Of a stretch of DNA of 64,000 nt, positions 12,387-23,513 are shown piece by piece. Position 1 is the stretch's first letter. Each line of letters opens with the position of its first letter. Made by a program: the position numbers and the translations under genes. A model generated the notes under the pieces. That model had not been told where the DNA came from and ran no database searches. It saw only the letters and a program-made list of their open reading frames with translations. Origin of the DNA: Pyronema omphalodes (taxonomy: Eukaryota; Ascomycota; Pezizomycetes; Pezizales; Pyronemataceae); NCBI GenBank assembly GCA_024516155.1, contig JAJJXM010000060.1, positions 310,001 to 374,000 on the forward strand. Direction: 5' to 3'.

Positions 12387-13923
12387 ATGGCCGCGTCAAC
12401 TTCAACATCGGCAGGCGAAAGCTTTCTGTGCAAACCTGAGTACGGAAATTAAACCAATTGAGGATGAATTTTATACTAATTTTGTAGTGAAAAAGTAACT
12501 ACCCAACCGAAAGAACGTGTTTCCCATCAGCATGAATCCTCCGATCGTTTCGTCGTCGTCGACCCATCCTACTCGCAACAATTTTCCGACATGTATTTCC
12601 TCCGACTTGCGAAACTGAAACCGATACTAGAAGAGGTCACCCAGAATGCGTGGGAGGATTATGAGGTACCTTTCGTTACGCCCCTCTCTACAATCTTATG
12701 ACCAACCCTTACAGGTCGACGGCCAAAAAGCGAGACCCGTTACCAAAGCACTCGATGTGCGTCCCGGAGAAATATGCTGGGTAACCGGTACCATCTACAT
12801 GGATATGCCTCTCAAACCCAACATTCTCGAAGACATCCAAAAGGAGATGTTCACCGATCTCGTTGTCCCAGCTCGGGAAAAGTACACCGATAACGGCATC
12901 TCACAAACGATGTTAGAAGACGAATCCGGGCGTCTGGTCCTTAGCGGCAAAGTCCTTTCCTCCGCAAATCTCGTAACCGGTGTCATCGTCTCCCTCCTCG
13001 GCCAGGAATCCTCCGACGGAACCTTCGAAGTTATCGACTACCGTCTCCCTGAACTACCATTACAAAAACCTCTTTCCCCAGAATCCATCCGTAAAGGCAA
13101 GAAAATTGCTTTTGCCTCTGGACTACTTGTCAACGGCTCCGGTTTAGATGGTCTCAATACACACCTACTTGTAGACTACTTACTAGGAGAAGCCGGAGGA
13201 TCTGAAGACCACGAAGAAGCATCCCAAATCACTCGCTTAGTTCTCTGTGGAAATTCTATTGGCGCCCCATCAAACCCTGTCGACACTCTCACAACCCCCG
13301 ACGAGAAAGCGCGCACAGTAAAAAAATACGGCTATGACGCCTCCGCATACAACCCCTCACCCACGGCGGCATTAGACAATATCCTAACCGACCTATTGAC
13401 GTCTCTCCACGTTACTATACTCCCCGGAGAACTAGACCCCGCAAACGTCTCCATGCCCCAACAGCAGCTCCACTCGGCACTTTTTAACGGTGCTAATCTT
13501 TACAACGACTCCACCTTTGAGCGTGCCACGAATCCATGGCAAGCAACCGTGGACGGTGTCTCCATCATTGCTACGAGCGGTCAGAATTTAGATGATGTTT
13601 ATAAATACCTTGAGGGTGACGATAGGTTAAATATGTGTGAGCAGTTGTTACGGTGGAGGAATATAGCCCCAACTGCGCCAGATACGTTGTGGAGTTATCC
13701 TTTCCAGGATCGAGAGCCTTTCGTGTTGGGTGAGGATGAATGCCCACACTTGTTTGTGATTGGAAACCAGCCTAGTTTTAAGACGAGTGTAGTACACGGG
13801 AATCAGGGACAGACGGTGAGGGTGGTGCTTTTGCCAAAATTTGAGGAAACGGGGGAGATTGTAGTGGTGGATTTGGAGACGCTGGAGACGGAGGTGGTCG
13901 GGTTTAAGGTTGTTAATGCATGA
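12387..13923 (+). CDS. POL31: DNA polymerase delta subunit B (POL31/Cdc1)
   Basis: The essential second subunit of replicative DNA polymerase delta. It links the catalytic subunit to the third subunit and acts in lagging-strand synthesis and repair in the nucleus. The model is join(12387..12439, 12488..12665, 12715..13923), 479 aa. The first exon supplies MAASTSTSAGESFLCKP and a 48-nt intron leads into the conserved QFSDMYFLRLAKLKPIL segment. The second intron (49 nt) is phase 0 before VDGQKARPVTKALDV. An OB-fold region (about 45-170, with GEICWVTGTIYMDM) precedes the inactive calcineurin-like phosphoesterase domain. Family marks there are KKIAFASGLLVNG, LVLCGNSIG, LHVTILPGELDPAN and GQNLDDVYKY. 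Size matches fungal orthologues. It is transcribed divergently from RNA15. Confidence 0.95.
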
Positions 13924-14380
13924 TGATGAAGTGTTATGATTTGATATAGACGGAGATATGAGATATCTAATGTACTGTAGTAATGCCGGAGTGAAAAACG
14001 GAACAATCTGAAAAACGATTATGCTAAACCGAGTGCGATTATATGATTAGATAACGGTGACGCAATCGGGACAAGTATAAGGCTACATAGCCGAGCAGCC
14101 AATTAGTATCTCCACTTGATAGAAATCGAGGGGTTATTCAAGTCTCAGATTTACTACGGCATTTTCAATTTTATTTGAATCGGTTACAACTTCTCTGAAC
14201 CTAAAAAAACATCCATTGATAAATCGTACATATATATCTTAACAAAAACGACCGGCGTATTTCCTTCATCTCGTTCTCATACACTGAGTCCTGCTCCTCC
14301 TTGATCTCGTAAAAATCCCCCCCCCCCCCCCCCCCCTCCCCGGCATAATATCTGCAGTATTTGCCATTTCTTTTGGGGTC
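13924..14380. other. Convergent intergenic gap with C20 tract
   Basis: The 3' ends of POL31 and the GH16 gene face each other here. The gap has AT-rich sequence and an uninterrupted run of 20 C at 14317-14336. No gene is seen. Confidence 0.7.
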
Positions 14381-15854
14381 TTATGAAGCCCACACCTTCA
14401 GGCTGTTGACCAACCAATAAGCTTCCTTGAAATCCTGCGGGTTGTTGTTGACATAGTCGTTACATGTAGCCGCACGAGATTGACTATTGTTATGTCAGCA
14501 CAATCTATCTGACCACCATACTAGTCCTAGCACCATCGGATGACCAGAAATCCAGCTACTTACCATCCGCTTGAACTCCAAACATTTCCAGCCCAGTCTC
14601 CACAGAAAGTCACATTGATAATAATTTTATGCGCATTAAACTTTTGGTTAATATTACAAGCTCCCTGGAACATTCCGACTGGTTTTCCCCAGCTAGCAGG
14701 CTCCGGGTTTCCGCTCAAAGCATCGGCGGGAATCTGTCCTCTCGGGAAGAACCAAATCTTAATAAAATCGCTGTTCCATTCCATGGCATAGACTCCACCG
14801 CCATTACGGTTGAAGCCATCACCCCAGGAGTTGGTACGGTAGTCATGAGTTTGACATCCTTGGTTGTTACCTTGTCCGGGGGCTTGGACGTAGCAGTTCG
14901 TTGATTGAACAGTGCCAGTACCGCCGGTACCAGAGACAGTGCAGCCATCAGACGTGTGTAGCGCCATACTGTTGTAGTTTTGTAGGTGTACACCTTCGAT
15001 GATGTCGATTTCTCCTTGGGTGGGCCAGGCGTCTCCAAGGGTCCAGCTGATCGGTGTTAGTCATGTGATGAATGACAGATGATGATTTGGGTGGTACAGA
15101 TGAGGGTTGGGAGGATAAATAGATGCATAGAAGTGTGTACGAGGTGCTGGACAAAAGTGACCGTCACCCCGCGCGGCGATTAGCAGAGAAAAGTGACGGT
15201 CACTTTTGTCACGGTACCGTATATAAGGGACAGAAGGTTTGAAGAAAAAGCAACGGAGAGAATTATTCTAAGCTCATGATGCGTCGTAGGGAAACTTACA
15301 AAGCGGGCCAAGTTCCACATCCCCATGGCATGTGTGCCAGATCGAGAATGAAAAGTCCTCGAGTGTATCGTTGCTTACTCTCCATTCTTACAGAAGCTCT
15401 CCCGTTTGGAGCTTTGTTTGTGCTATCTACTCCGATGTAAATCTTTCCATTCTGTTGCTTGATCAATCCCTGGCTCTGGGCGGTTCCGCGGTCGACATAG
15501 CGGACGAAACCATTGGTTGGGTCCCCTCCCTATGACCATCATTAGTGGCCAACACTAAATATATCATGGATACATAGTTTTACTTACGGTGTAGTAGTCA
15601 AATAAGTCGAAGAAATTGTTGTAGTTATAGTCAGTGGCCAAGTTCGTATAAGCAAAAGTACTGGCATTTCCAGCGGCAGCTTCTGCCATCTCGGCGGGAA
15701 GCCTGGCTGCTTGAGCGGCAATATCCGATGCATTCGCCTTTGGGATGGGAGTGAAATGGTATCCTGGCTCGAAGGGAGAGATAGCACGGAGCCAGTTCAT
15801 GGGAACTGCCCCTGCCGAGGCCGTGGCGGCGAATATAAGGAGAGAAAGCTTCAT
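14381..15854 (-). CDS. Secreted GH16 endo-1,3(4)-beta-glucanase
   Basis: Glycoside hydrolase family 16 enzyme predicted to cleave beta-1,3(4)-glucans in walls or plant material outside the cell. The model is complement(join(14381..14483, 14564..15046, 15300..15529, 15588..15854)), 360 aa. A signal peptide is clear (MKLSLLIFAATASAGAVP). The catalytic signature GEIDIIE lies at about 177-183, with nucleophile Glu178 and acid/base Glu183, preceded by WTLGDAWPTQ and followed by GVHLQNYNSMALHTSDGC. The C-terminal block NPQDFKEAYWLVNSLKVW closes the fold, with paired cysteines as in fungal members. Exon junctions keep frame throughout. The middle intron, 253 nt, is far longer than the others and contains nested inverted repeats. 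The exact substrate (laminarin, lichenan or wall glucan) cannot be set from sequence. Confidence 0.93.
15151..15220. repeat. Nested inverted repeats inside GH16 intron 2
   Basis: A 17-bp perfect inverted repeat has arms at 15151-15167 (ACAAAAGTGACCGTCAC) and 15193-15209, 25 nt apart. The right arm is itself part of a palindrome, AAAAGTGAC-G-GTCACTTTT (15191-15209). A further 10-bp palindrome, ACGGTACCGT, follows at 15211-15220. It looks like the remains of a small inverted-repeat element, or a hairpin in the pre-mRNA. Confidence 0.85.
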
Positions 15855-18561
15855 GGGGAAGAACAGGATGGTGAAGACCGGGTAGATACTGTAAAAGTAG
15901 CACAGGAAGGAAGAAAGGGCACCGAAGTGGTTGGCGATAAAAGGAACGTATTTCCAAGACGAGAATGGAGGTTTATATCTGTATTTTCTTTGCTATGCAG
16001 CGGATAGAACATTCATCACAAGGACCTTCATACTTCGAGCCAAAGAATCGGGCCTTGAGGAATCAGCCTTCTGGATGAATACCATCACAGGGCCGACGGA
16101 ACCGTCCGAAGTGGATCTCTCGGATTTCTTCTGTAAGATATTTCATTTTTCTGATTTAGGGTTGTGGCAAAAGATGATCCTTATCGTACCTGAAGCCTGA
16201 CATCTTCTGCAGAATTTCAAGATAGCACGTGAAGTGAGATTTCGAGGTTTAACTAGATCATTTCTGGAACTTCACCGAAGTCATCTGGAGGGATTTTGAC
16301 GTGTAAGAGCCGCAAGTTTCTATGAGTGAATAAAGTCATGATGGTCCCAAGGGTGAGTTGTGGAGATTTGAGGGGAATACCTGGTTTGGTCGGGATCTTG
16401 ATGTTTTCCCGGCACGAAACCGAGAGAGCCCGGTTCATGGTTAAGGTGGAATTACGGCCCGTAACGGCCTGAACAATATTTCCGAGCCGTGGAGAAGACA
16501 GGGAATACTGCCAGTAACCTGTGCTTATAGAAAGCATGTATGTGGAGAAACAGATGCATAAACTACATGTCAACTGAAATGGCTGCTGTCCCCAATTCCA
16601 GTTGTTTTAGCAATAGGAATAACGAGGCCAAATACGCCAAATATCTCGTCAAATATTGGCTGTACAAGAAGTACCGATGTCAGTAACGGTTAAATAAAAT
16701 GTAATTTAATCCTACACCCTAAAAAGTCCCCTCATACTAATCAAATTCCACTGTATGCCTCAAGCTTCTCGAAAAGAATAGTGTGACATGTTTACTAGAA
16801 AGATACCTGTCATCCACGTGGTTACACGTGTATGTTCCTGCGTTTGGGCGTTTATTATCCCACCATAATCCCTGTTAGATGCGTGCTATATATCCATGAG
16901 AATCCTGAACCCATCCCTGAGTTTAACAGTGGCTGCCACACAATGAATCTACCGGAACCTTCCCTCCGGCGTTAGACTCGCCCGATAAACTTTATCCAGA
17001 CGTCCCGTAGTACTTCTTGAAACCTCAAATTCATGTACCCCTCGATCAAGATACATATGCATCTTCTCCGGACTTTGATGCTACTTCATGTTAGCTCCAC
17101 TAACAATCGGAATACGGAGTTGAGGATTTTCCCATTTATCATTTACGCATCCGCAAGCCTGTGTTTCCGATGGAAGAATCCCCGGATTTTTTCAGTAGCG
17201 CGTGTACAGTACCCCGCAAAATCGAAACTTGTTCTGGATAGTGGATCCACAGTAAAAATTCCCTCATTGTAATGGTATCAGGCAACATTTTATTACATGG
17301 GATACCATCAGAGGGGAAAATATATCTGCAGGGTGATTGGTGGGGCATTCACATGACGCAGGACCGTTTAACGTTGAAGGTATGCGAAAAAAGCTTTTTT
17401 TCTTTGAGTTGCAACCATCTCAAAGGAAGCAATCTGAATGGTACGTTTCGTTAAGGATTAACGTTAAATTGTTGACACCTGCGATACATATTATCCTACA
17501 CCCCTGTAGTGGCGTACAACTGACTGTACAGATAAGCTCATGTGTCAGTACCAAGATCCTGTCATCAAATGGCAACGGTCAACCCCGGATTACGTTTGGC
17601 CCCCAAGTGTTTCGGTTTCTTAGCCATGTGAGGGAAACATCAAGTAAAGGCGGGGTAAAATAGTAGAAACATTACGAAGCTGACATTAAATTTTACGCTA
17701 CGGGATAAATTATCGCACGTCGATTGGATGATGTGCGCTGGCCGTTACTCTACTTCCTGTCATTTTCTCAGTCAGTAGTGTTCTCTGATCCCATCTTGCT
17801 TTAAAAACATTTCCCGTGTAGATAAATGACATCACAATAAGCTTTGGATCACATTTACCCAGGCCATACCTCACTATGACCGATTCACACCCTACAGCTG
17901 TATTAAGCATTTTCACAAGACATCACAAGTCATTTTACTACTGAAGTCTAGTAGATATTCAGGCCACCCTTGATGCTTACATCGAACCATTATCAATCGA
18001 TCAGTAAAAGCGAAATAACCAAATCCTTCCATGGGATAATGACTTCTTCCACGGCTGATCGGCATTCCTACCCAAACCAGAATTCTTCCGAAAGAATAAA
18101 AAACGAAAATTTCCCCGCATTTCTACTGTAACAATCCTGTCATATTATCCCCTAATCATTAATCCACCTCTATCTACATAGGCGATTATTAAACGAACCT
18201 CAAACCCCGGATCAAATATCTAGCTGAAACTCCTAACCATAAACCATAACCTCAATATTAATATAGCCATGGGCAAACCATAACCAAGATAATGCTATAT
18301 AATTAATATATCCATAAAAGCCATACAAACACAAACACAAGCAACAACTAAGCACTAGACTCCTAAGGCTCGCAAGGCAAGCTGTCAAAATCATTTAACT
18401 TCATCTAAGTTGGAACTGGAACAGTGGAACTACTTAACCAAGCCGTAATTCCAGAGCCCGAATTTCATTTATTTATTTATTTATCCATTTATTTATTTCG
18501 TTACATATCAAGCGAGCCCAATAATCTATTCCAAGAATCCCAACCCCCCCTTTCCCAAGGT
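15855..18561. other. Gene-free intergenic region
   Basis: No coding region or RNA gene is supported in this 2.7 kb. The start of it (up to about 16000) is the GH16 promoter. A double CACGTG/ACACGTG E-box-like stretch lies near 16816-16830, and a TTTA microsatellite at about 18467-18497 sits close to the left end of the first mobile element. Confidence 0.6.
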
Positions 18562-20041
18562 TACGGCAATGCATTTGTACATGGAGGGCCAAAAGAATTT
18601 TGCCACAAAACCAACACTCCATGCACGTCGCATGCACAACATCCAACAAGTGCACTTTCCACTACCCATGACCTACAAGCCACAAACACCGCTGACTAAA
18701 CCACAGGCTGTGGCGCTCCATAAAATCGGAAGCGCGCAGCAAGTACATTTGTTATCTAAATGGCACAGAATATTGTTAAGCGCAAATAAAACAATGGCCA
18801 AATCGATGATATCGATATTTTAAAGCGCACATTACACAGTAGTTAGAAAAAATGAATAGAAAGGCAGTAATGCTACAGAAAATTTTGTATAACAGCGCGT
18901 ATAAAAGTAAATAATCATCAGTAAAATGTAGAGATTCTCTTGGGTTCGGGGCTCAGAGTAGGATATTAGAGAATTAGAGATATTACTGTTTTTACGACTG
19001 GCAGAGAAGAAAACAAGACCGTACTGTTGTGAATATGACTTAAAACAAACAATAAAGTCACCATCAGTATGGTTTTTGCTTTCATTTTTTCTTTATTTTG
19101 TCTTTTCTCTACAGATTCTTGCTTATTATGTCCGTGAAGACCTCTTTAGCTCCTTTAATAGGTAAATCTTGATATGTATGTCACAAAACTTTCAAAAACA
19201 CATCACACATATAGAATTAGCATTACTCTCGCGTCCAAAAGAATCACACAAAGAATTCTGGATAAAAAAAACCCCTAAATGTAAAACCTAAAAAAAAGTT
19301 TATGATGCCACGGAGAAAAAAATGATTTCACCGTCAATCAAATTAAAACGCCTCGTATTTCCCTTCCTTCGATCGTCACTAAATCATTCCACTATGTATA
19401 TACAGTGAAGGAAGAAAGCATTAAATATACATGGAGCAGCCGCTTCTCAAGGCAATCAACCGTGACATCATTCCGTTGCTAAAAGAAAAGTCTGTTGTTT
19501 CTATGAAGTTTCAATAAGTGCTGTGGTGTTTCTATGAGGGAAAAACTACGATAGCTCAGAATATCAGCAAGAAAATCCTTTTTTCCACTCCATTTATTTA
19601 CTATTCTTAGGGCTGTAATGTAAAATCTCATCCTGCATCACTCCATTTGTATTCGTTCATCGTACATACTGCTTTATCTGCGCTCATAGAATATTCTGTT
19701 CGATCTAAATCACCACTATCTCAACAGCCACTGCAGAACCGTCCATCAATGTTTTTTAATGACAACTGTGTTATTTGCGCTTTATAGTCTTGATGTCTTT
19801 TACTTAACAATTGTTTGATTTACGCTTAAAATTTTTTTGTGTCATTTGGATTACCACTATATGTAATGCACGTTTCCGTGGTTTAGTCAGCGGTATGGTA
19901 TGGTTGGGGCAACGGTGTCTGTGGCTGGTGGGTGGTAGTGCGCGAAAGTGCACTTGTTGGATGTTGTGCATGCGACATACATCTGGTGTTGGTTCGGTGG
20001 CAAAATTCTTTTGGCCCTCCATGTACAAATGCATTGCCGTA
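18562..20041. mobile_element. Non-autonomous TIR element, copy 1 (1480 bp)
   Basis: The ends are inverted copies starting TACGGCAATGCATTTGTA. The first 45 bp are identical, and inverted similarity continues in patches to about 160 bp. Flanking sequence AAGGT is present on both sides (18557-18561 and 20042-20046), a 5-bp target-site duplication. Subterminal inverted blocks occur further in: AAGCGCAAATAA at 18778-18789 against 19771-19782, and a longer imperfect pair at about 18776-18796 against 19808-19829. The interior is AT-rich and has no transposase reading frame, so the element must be moved in trans if it is active. A second, almost identical copy lies at 33971-35467 in the same orientation. 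Superfamily is not assigned; 5-bp duplications do not fit the common Tc1 (2), hAT (8) or Mutator (9-11) classes. Confidence 0.9.
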
Positions 20042-20992
20042 AAGGTCCGGAATACGGAACCACGGGGAGTTTCTCGGACTTTAATACCACCATATTTTTT
20101 CTTCTCCCAACCTCATACCATAACTACTTATCTTTCATATTGCAACGAAGCTGCTAATAAATATCGGTAACTTTTACTTCCGACGTGTGGAAAAATATAT
20201 ATTAATATAGCCGATGTCCGATGACGACGGCGACGGTTATTTTTCTCCGCGCTTGGATAAGAGCTTTATCAAAGGGTCTAGAATCAGTGGAATGGTTACG
20301 GAGTATCAAGGGGGTGGGGTATTGGTGATTATACACGGGGATTGGGATGGGGTGCAGATTTGTAACTGATATATATAAGTGATGGGACATGCATGGGATT
20401 GCACTCGGGGGATGCGAGCTTGTTGGGGGGGTTTAAATTTCATACGTATATATACGGGCAGTGAAGTCTTCTTAATTGAGAAGACGAGCCTGGATAAATA
20501 GAAAGATCTGGTTCGACTTTCTCTGTGGTCAGTTGGTTTTGGTCTCGATATTAGCTATCGATAGTTGCACGATACATCGAAACATATTCGGACTGTAGAT
20601 TTCGATTTCAAGTTTTCTCTAAGGTCCAGAAACTCCCATTATTTAAAGATCTTAGAGACTCTTTGTACATACCCTGCAAGAATCGAAGAATTATAGCGAT
20701 GATATATTTCATATCGAGTTCCACATGTTTTGGAACGCTTATGTTGGTAATTAAAAGGATGTAACGCTCAAATTTTTATACAGAAAACATAAAGGCACGA
20801 ACATATTTCATCACTCATCTTCATCTGCTCGCTTCTCTTGGCTTCTCTTCGCTTTCCTTGGCTTCTCTTCACTTTACTTCGCTTCTCGTCGCCTTGCTTC
20901 GCCCCGGTCGTGTTCTGTATCATGATCCGGTAGCTTCGTGCTCACTTCTCATGCAGTCAGGGTATCTTGTCTTCTCATCTTTGGATCCCTCC
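20042..20992. other. Intergenic region
   Basis: This region runs from the right end of mobile-element copy 1 to the 3' end of ISY1. It contains TATATA runs and a GCTTCTCTTCGCTTTCCTTG-type pyrimidine repeat at about 20826-20905. No gene is supported. Confidence 0.6.
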
Positions 20993-22107
20993 CTAACCAA
21001 GCTTTGCCAACAACCTCGCTTTTCTCCTCTCCAACAAAAACTCCGATACCTCCTCCAAATCCGGTACCTTCCATCCCGCAGGTATTGCCGACCAATCACT
21101 AGGTGGTTCCCCCTCTCCATTAATAGCAATACTCTCCATTGCCTCAAGTTCCTTTTTACGTTCATATTCCAGAAGTTGTTCATCCTCATCATCTCTATTA
21201 TACCCGTAATAATCCGCATCGGCATTTTTCCTCAGTTCAGCAAAATTCTTTCCTTCTTCTTTTGCGTCTTTTGGTTTTGGTTTAAGTTCCTCGAATAGCT
21301 CTTTAACTCCAGGTAGCTCCTTGGCTCGTCCGAAATATTTGTAGCCTCGTGCTCCGGGAACTTCTCGTCCGTCTTCGTCGTAGATTCGTGGACCGAATCG
21401 CATGTAGTTGGGTCCTCCTAGGTTGCGGAGTTGCACTTCCCACATGTGCTTTTCTCGCATGAGCTTGTTGATCTCGTCGTTTAGGTCGCGGATTTGGTAG
21501 TCGGATAAGCTGGCTATGAAGGAAGAATATGTTAGCAAAGCTCGATAAAGTCCGACAAAGTTTAACAACGTCCGGCAACGTCCGACAACGTCCCTCGAGG
21601 TCCGACTGAGTCCCGTGCCCATGAACCCGCAATGTAGCCCAGCCAAACCCTATCAGGCCCAGCAAACCCAAAGTAACTCATATTTCCAAACAACCAACTA
21701 TTCGTGCCCAAAGGAGAGGTGTTTGTCACATACGATCCTGAATCTTCGTAACCTTTCTAGAAATCTCCTTCACCACCTGACCTCTCCATTTCTCACAGCT
21801 CGGGATTGAATTCTGATCAGTGATAACCTTTGGTCTCCTGTAAATGCATAGTTGGCCAAGTCAGCTTCCAAGTCCAATGCTGCGCATATATTTCGTCTAT
21901 GGAATATTGGTCGCGTGGGGGAGGGGGGGAGGGCACCATACCGTGTTCGTCCCGCATCAATAATCCCCAAATCAGCCGCCTGCTGTTCGCGAAAGCGAAA
22001 CAGCATAGACTGAGCCTTCTCTGAATTTCTAGCCTATCATAAGATGTCAGCATTGGGTTTCCTATGCCTGTATTTTCCATTTATCGGTGGGGTCAAACGC
22101 GTACCAT
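20993..22107 (-). CDS. ISY1: Pre-mRNA-splicing factor ISY1
   Basis: Isy1 is a component of the NineTeen complex-associated spliceosome that helps remodel the active site for the first catalytic step. The model is complement(join(20993..21513, 21734..21837, 21942..22033, 22105..22107)), 239 aa. The N-terminus assembles as M|ARNSEKAQSMLFRFREQQAA, the family's hallmark start. It then reads CEKWRGQVVKEISRKVTKIQ, SLSDYQIRDLNDEINKLMRE and GGPNYMRFGPRIYDEDGREV. All are highly conserved Isy1 blocks, and the C-terminus is charged. The first exon contains only the ATG; the 71-nt intron starts directly after it. The third intron is 220 nt and contains a short tandem repeat. The gene is divergent from PRP38, another spliceosome gene, with 188 bp between start codons. 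Confidence 0.95.
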
Positions 22108-22295
22108 GGCTGTGGTTGTTCGTGTTTTCTGATTGAGCTAGGTTGTTGGACCTTGCGGTGTGGTGCGACGTGTTGAGGGAGCAGAGAGCATTGCTAATGG
22201 CTTGGCGTGGATCCTGGTTCTCAATTTCGTGGTTCTGCGTGAGCTTCACACTTACGCGATTGAAACACAACTGGAGGATATTTACGACGATAGAA
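22108..22295. promoter_or_regulatory. Bidirectional promoter, ISY1 and PRP38
   Basis: Only 188 bp separate the divergent start codons of two spliceosome genes, so the two promoters must overlap. No TATA box is evident. Confidence 0.65.
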
Positions 22296-23207
22296 ATGGG
22301 TGGTCACGATACGAAATCTTCACATGCCGCGGATGGAAAGGCGTTGCTGGATTCTAGGGGTCTATATGAGGGAGAAACTATTCATGGAGGAAATCCGTTG
22401 TTGCTGGTGGAGAAGATTATTCGGTAGGTTTACAGCACGCGACTCACTCGCAACTTGCTAGAACTTTTAGACTGCGACTTTGAAGCTTCATAGCTTTAAA
22501 ATCTCGCAGCTGGATCACTTTCTTTTCCTCTTCATGCTTGCTTGGCTCAAGATTCTCTGTAATTAAACTGTGCTAATTGAAATTCCTACAGAGATCGAAT
22601 CCTCGACTCCCTCTACTGGAAAGAACTTTGTTTCGGTCTCAACGCCGCCACTCTCCTTGACCGAGCAACAGAACTCACCTACCTCGGCGGTACCTACTCC
22701 AACCAAAAACCCACCCCTTTCATCTGTCTCCTTCTTAAGCTTCTCCAACTACAACCCGAAAAGCCAATTATTCTAGCCTACCTTCAAGATCCTGATTTTA
22801 AATATCTCCGCTGCCTTGCAGCTCTCTATATTCGCCTTACTTGGAAGACAGTCGAGATCTTTCAGACCCTAGAACCTCTTATGGGGGATTATAGAAAGGT
22901 TAGGATACGGGGAATGGGTGGTTGGAGGCTGGGGTATGTGGATGAGTTTATTGATAGTCTTTTGGTGGAGGAGAGGGTTTGTGATATTGCACTGCCACGT
23001 ATGATGACTAGAGCGCAGCTTGAAGACTTGGGGGAGCTAGAGCCGAGAGAGAGTTTACTTGGTTCGGAAGTAGAGTCAGAGGGGGAGAGCGATAATGAGG
23101 GGGATGGGGACAAGGATGAGGAAACAAGAGGAAATGGAGAGGAAAGGGAAGGAGATAAGAGTGATGCTGAGATGGGGGATAGAGAAGAGGGAGAGGTTAA
23201 TGAGTAA
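22296..23207 (+). CDS. PRP38: Pre-mRNA-splicing factor PRP38
   Basis: Prp38 is a tri-snRNP/pre-B complex protein needed for spliceosome activation in the nucleus. The model is join(22296..22423, 22592..23207), 247 aa, with a 168-nt intron splitting the Arg codon in VEKIIR-DRI. The Prp38 domain fills the first 180 residues: ETIHGGNPLLLVEKIIRDRI, YWKELCFGLNAATLLDRA, the YLGGTYSNQKPTPFICLLLK block, and a long C-terminal helix set ending GYVDEFIDSLL. The tail is a run of Glu, Asp and Gly with EEGEVNE at the end, as in fungal orthologues that lack the metazoan RS domain. The start is chosen at the first in-frame ATG before the conserved IHG-N motif. The head-to-head partner is ISY1. Confidence 0.95.
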
Positions 23208-23513
23208 GAGAGAATGCCAGGGGATAGATATCATGGGTTTTATATTTTGGAGTTAATGGAGTTCTGGGAAGATATATCATTGTCTAGAAATGAAGATCAA
23301 TTTCTGCACCAAACATATCACAGTCATAAATCTATCACTCGGTGAAAGACCGGAACTCAGAACAAAACTCAGCTTAAAAAAACAGAACTGAAATCCTAAC
23401 CTATCAAACCCAACCAATCTATTGTACATAACTATACACCTTCATACCGTCCTACCGGCCTACCGGCCTATTTCACCGTGCCATCCACCACACCTCGAAA
23501 CTCCTAGTTGTTT
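23208..23513. other. Convergent intergenic gap
   Basis: The 3' ends of PRP38 and the mitochondrial S16 gene face each other here. Only AT-rich sequence and a short CCTACCGG duplication (23450-23470) are seen. Confidence 0.6.

Noticed and set aside
18473..20157. Short frames overlapping the ends of the mobile element
   Set aside because: They recur at both ends and both copies because of the inverted termini; not proteins.
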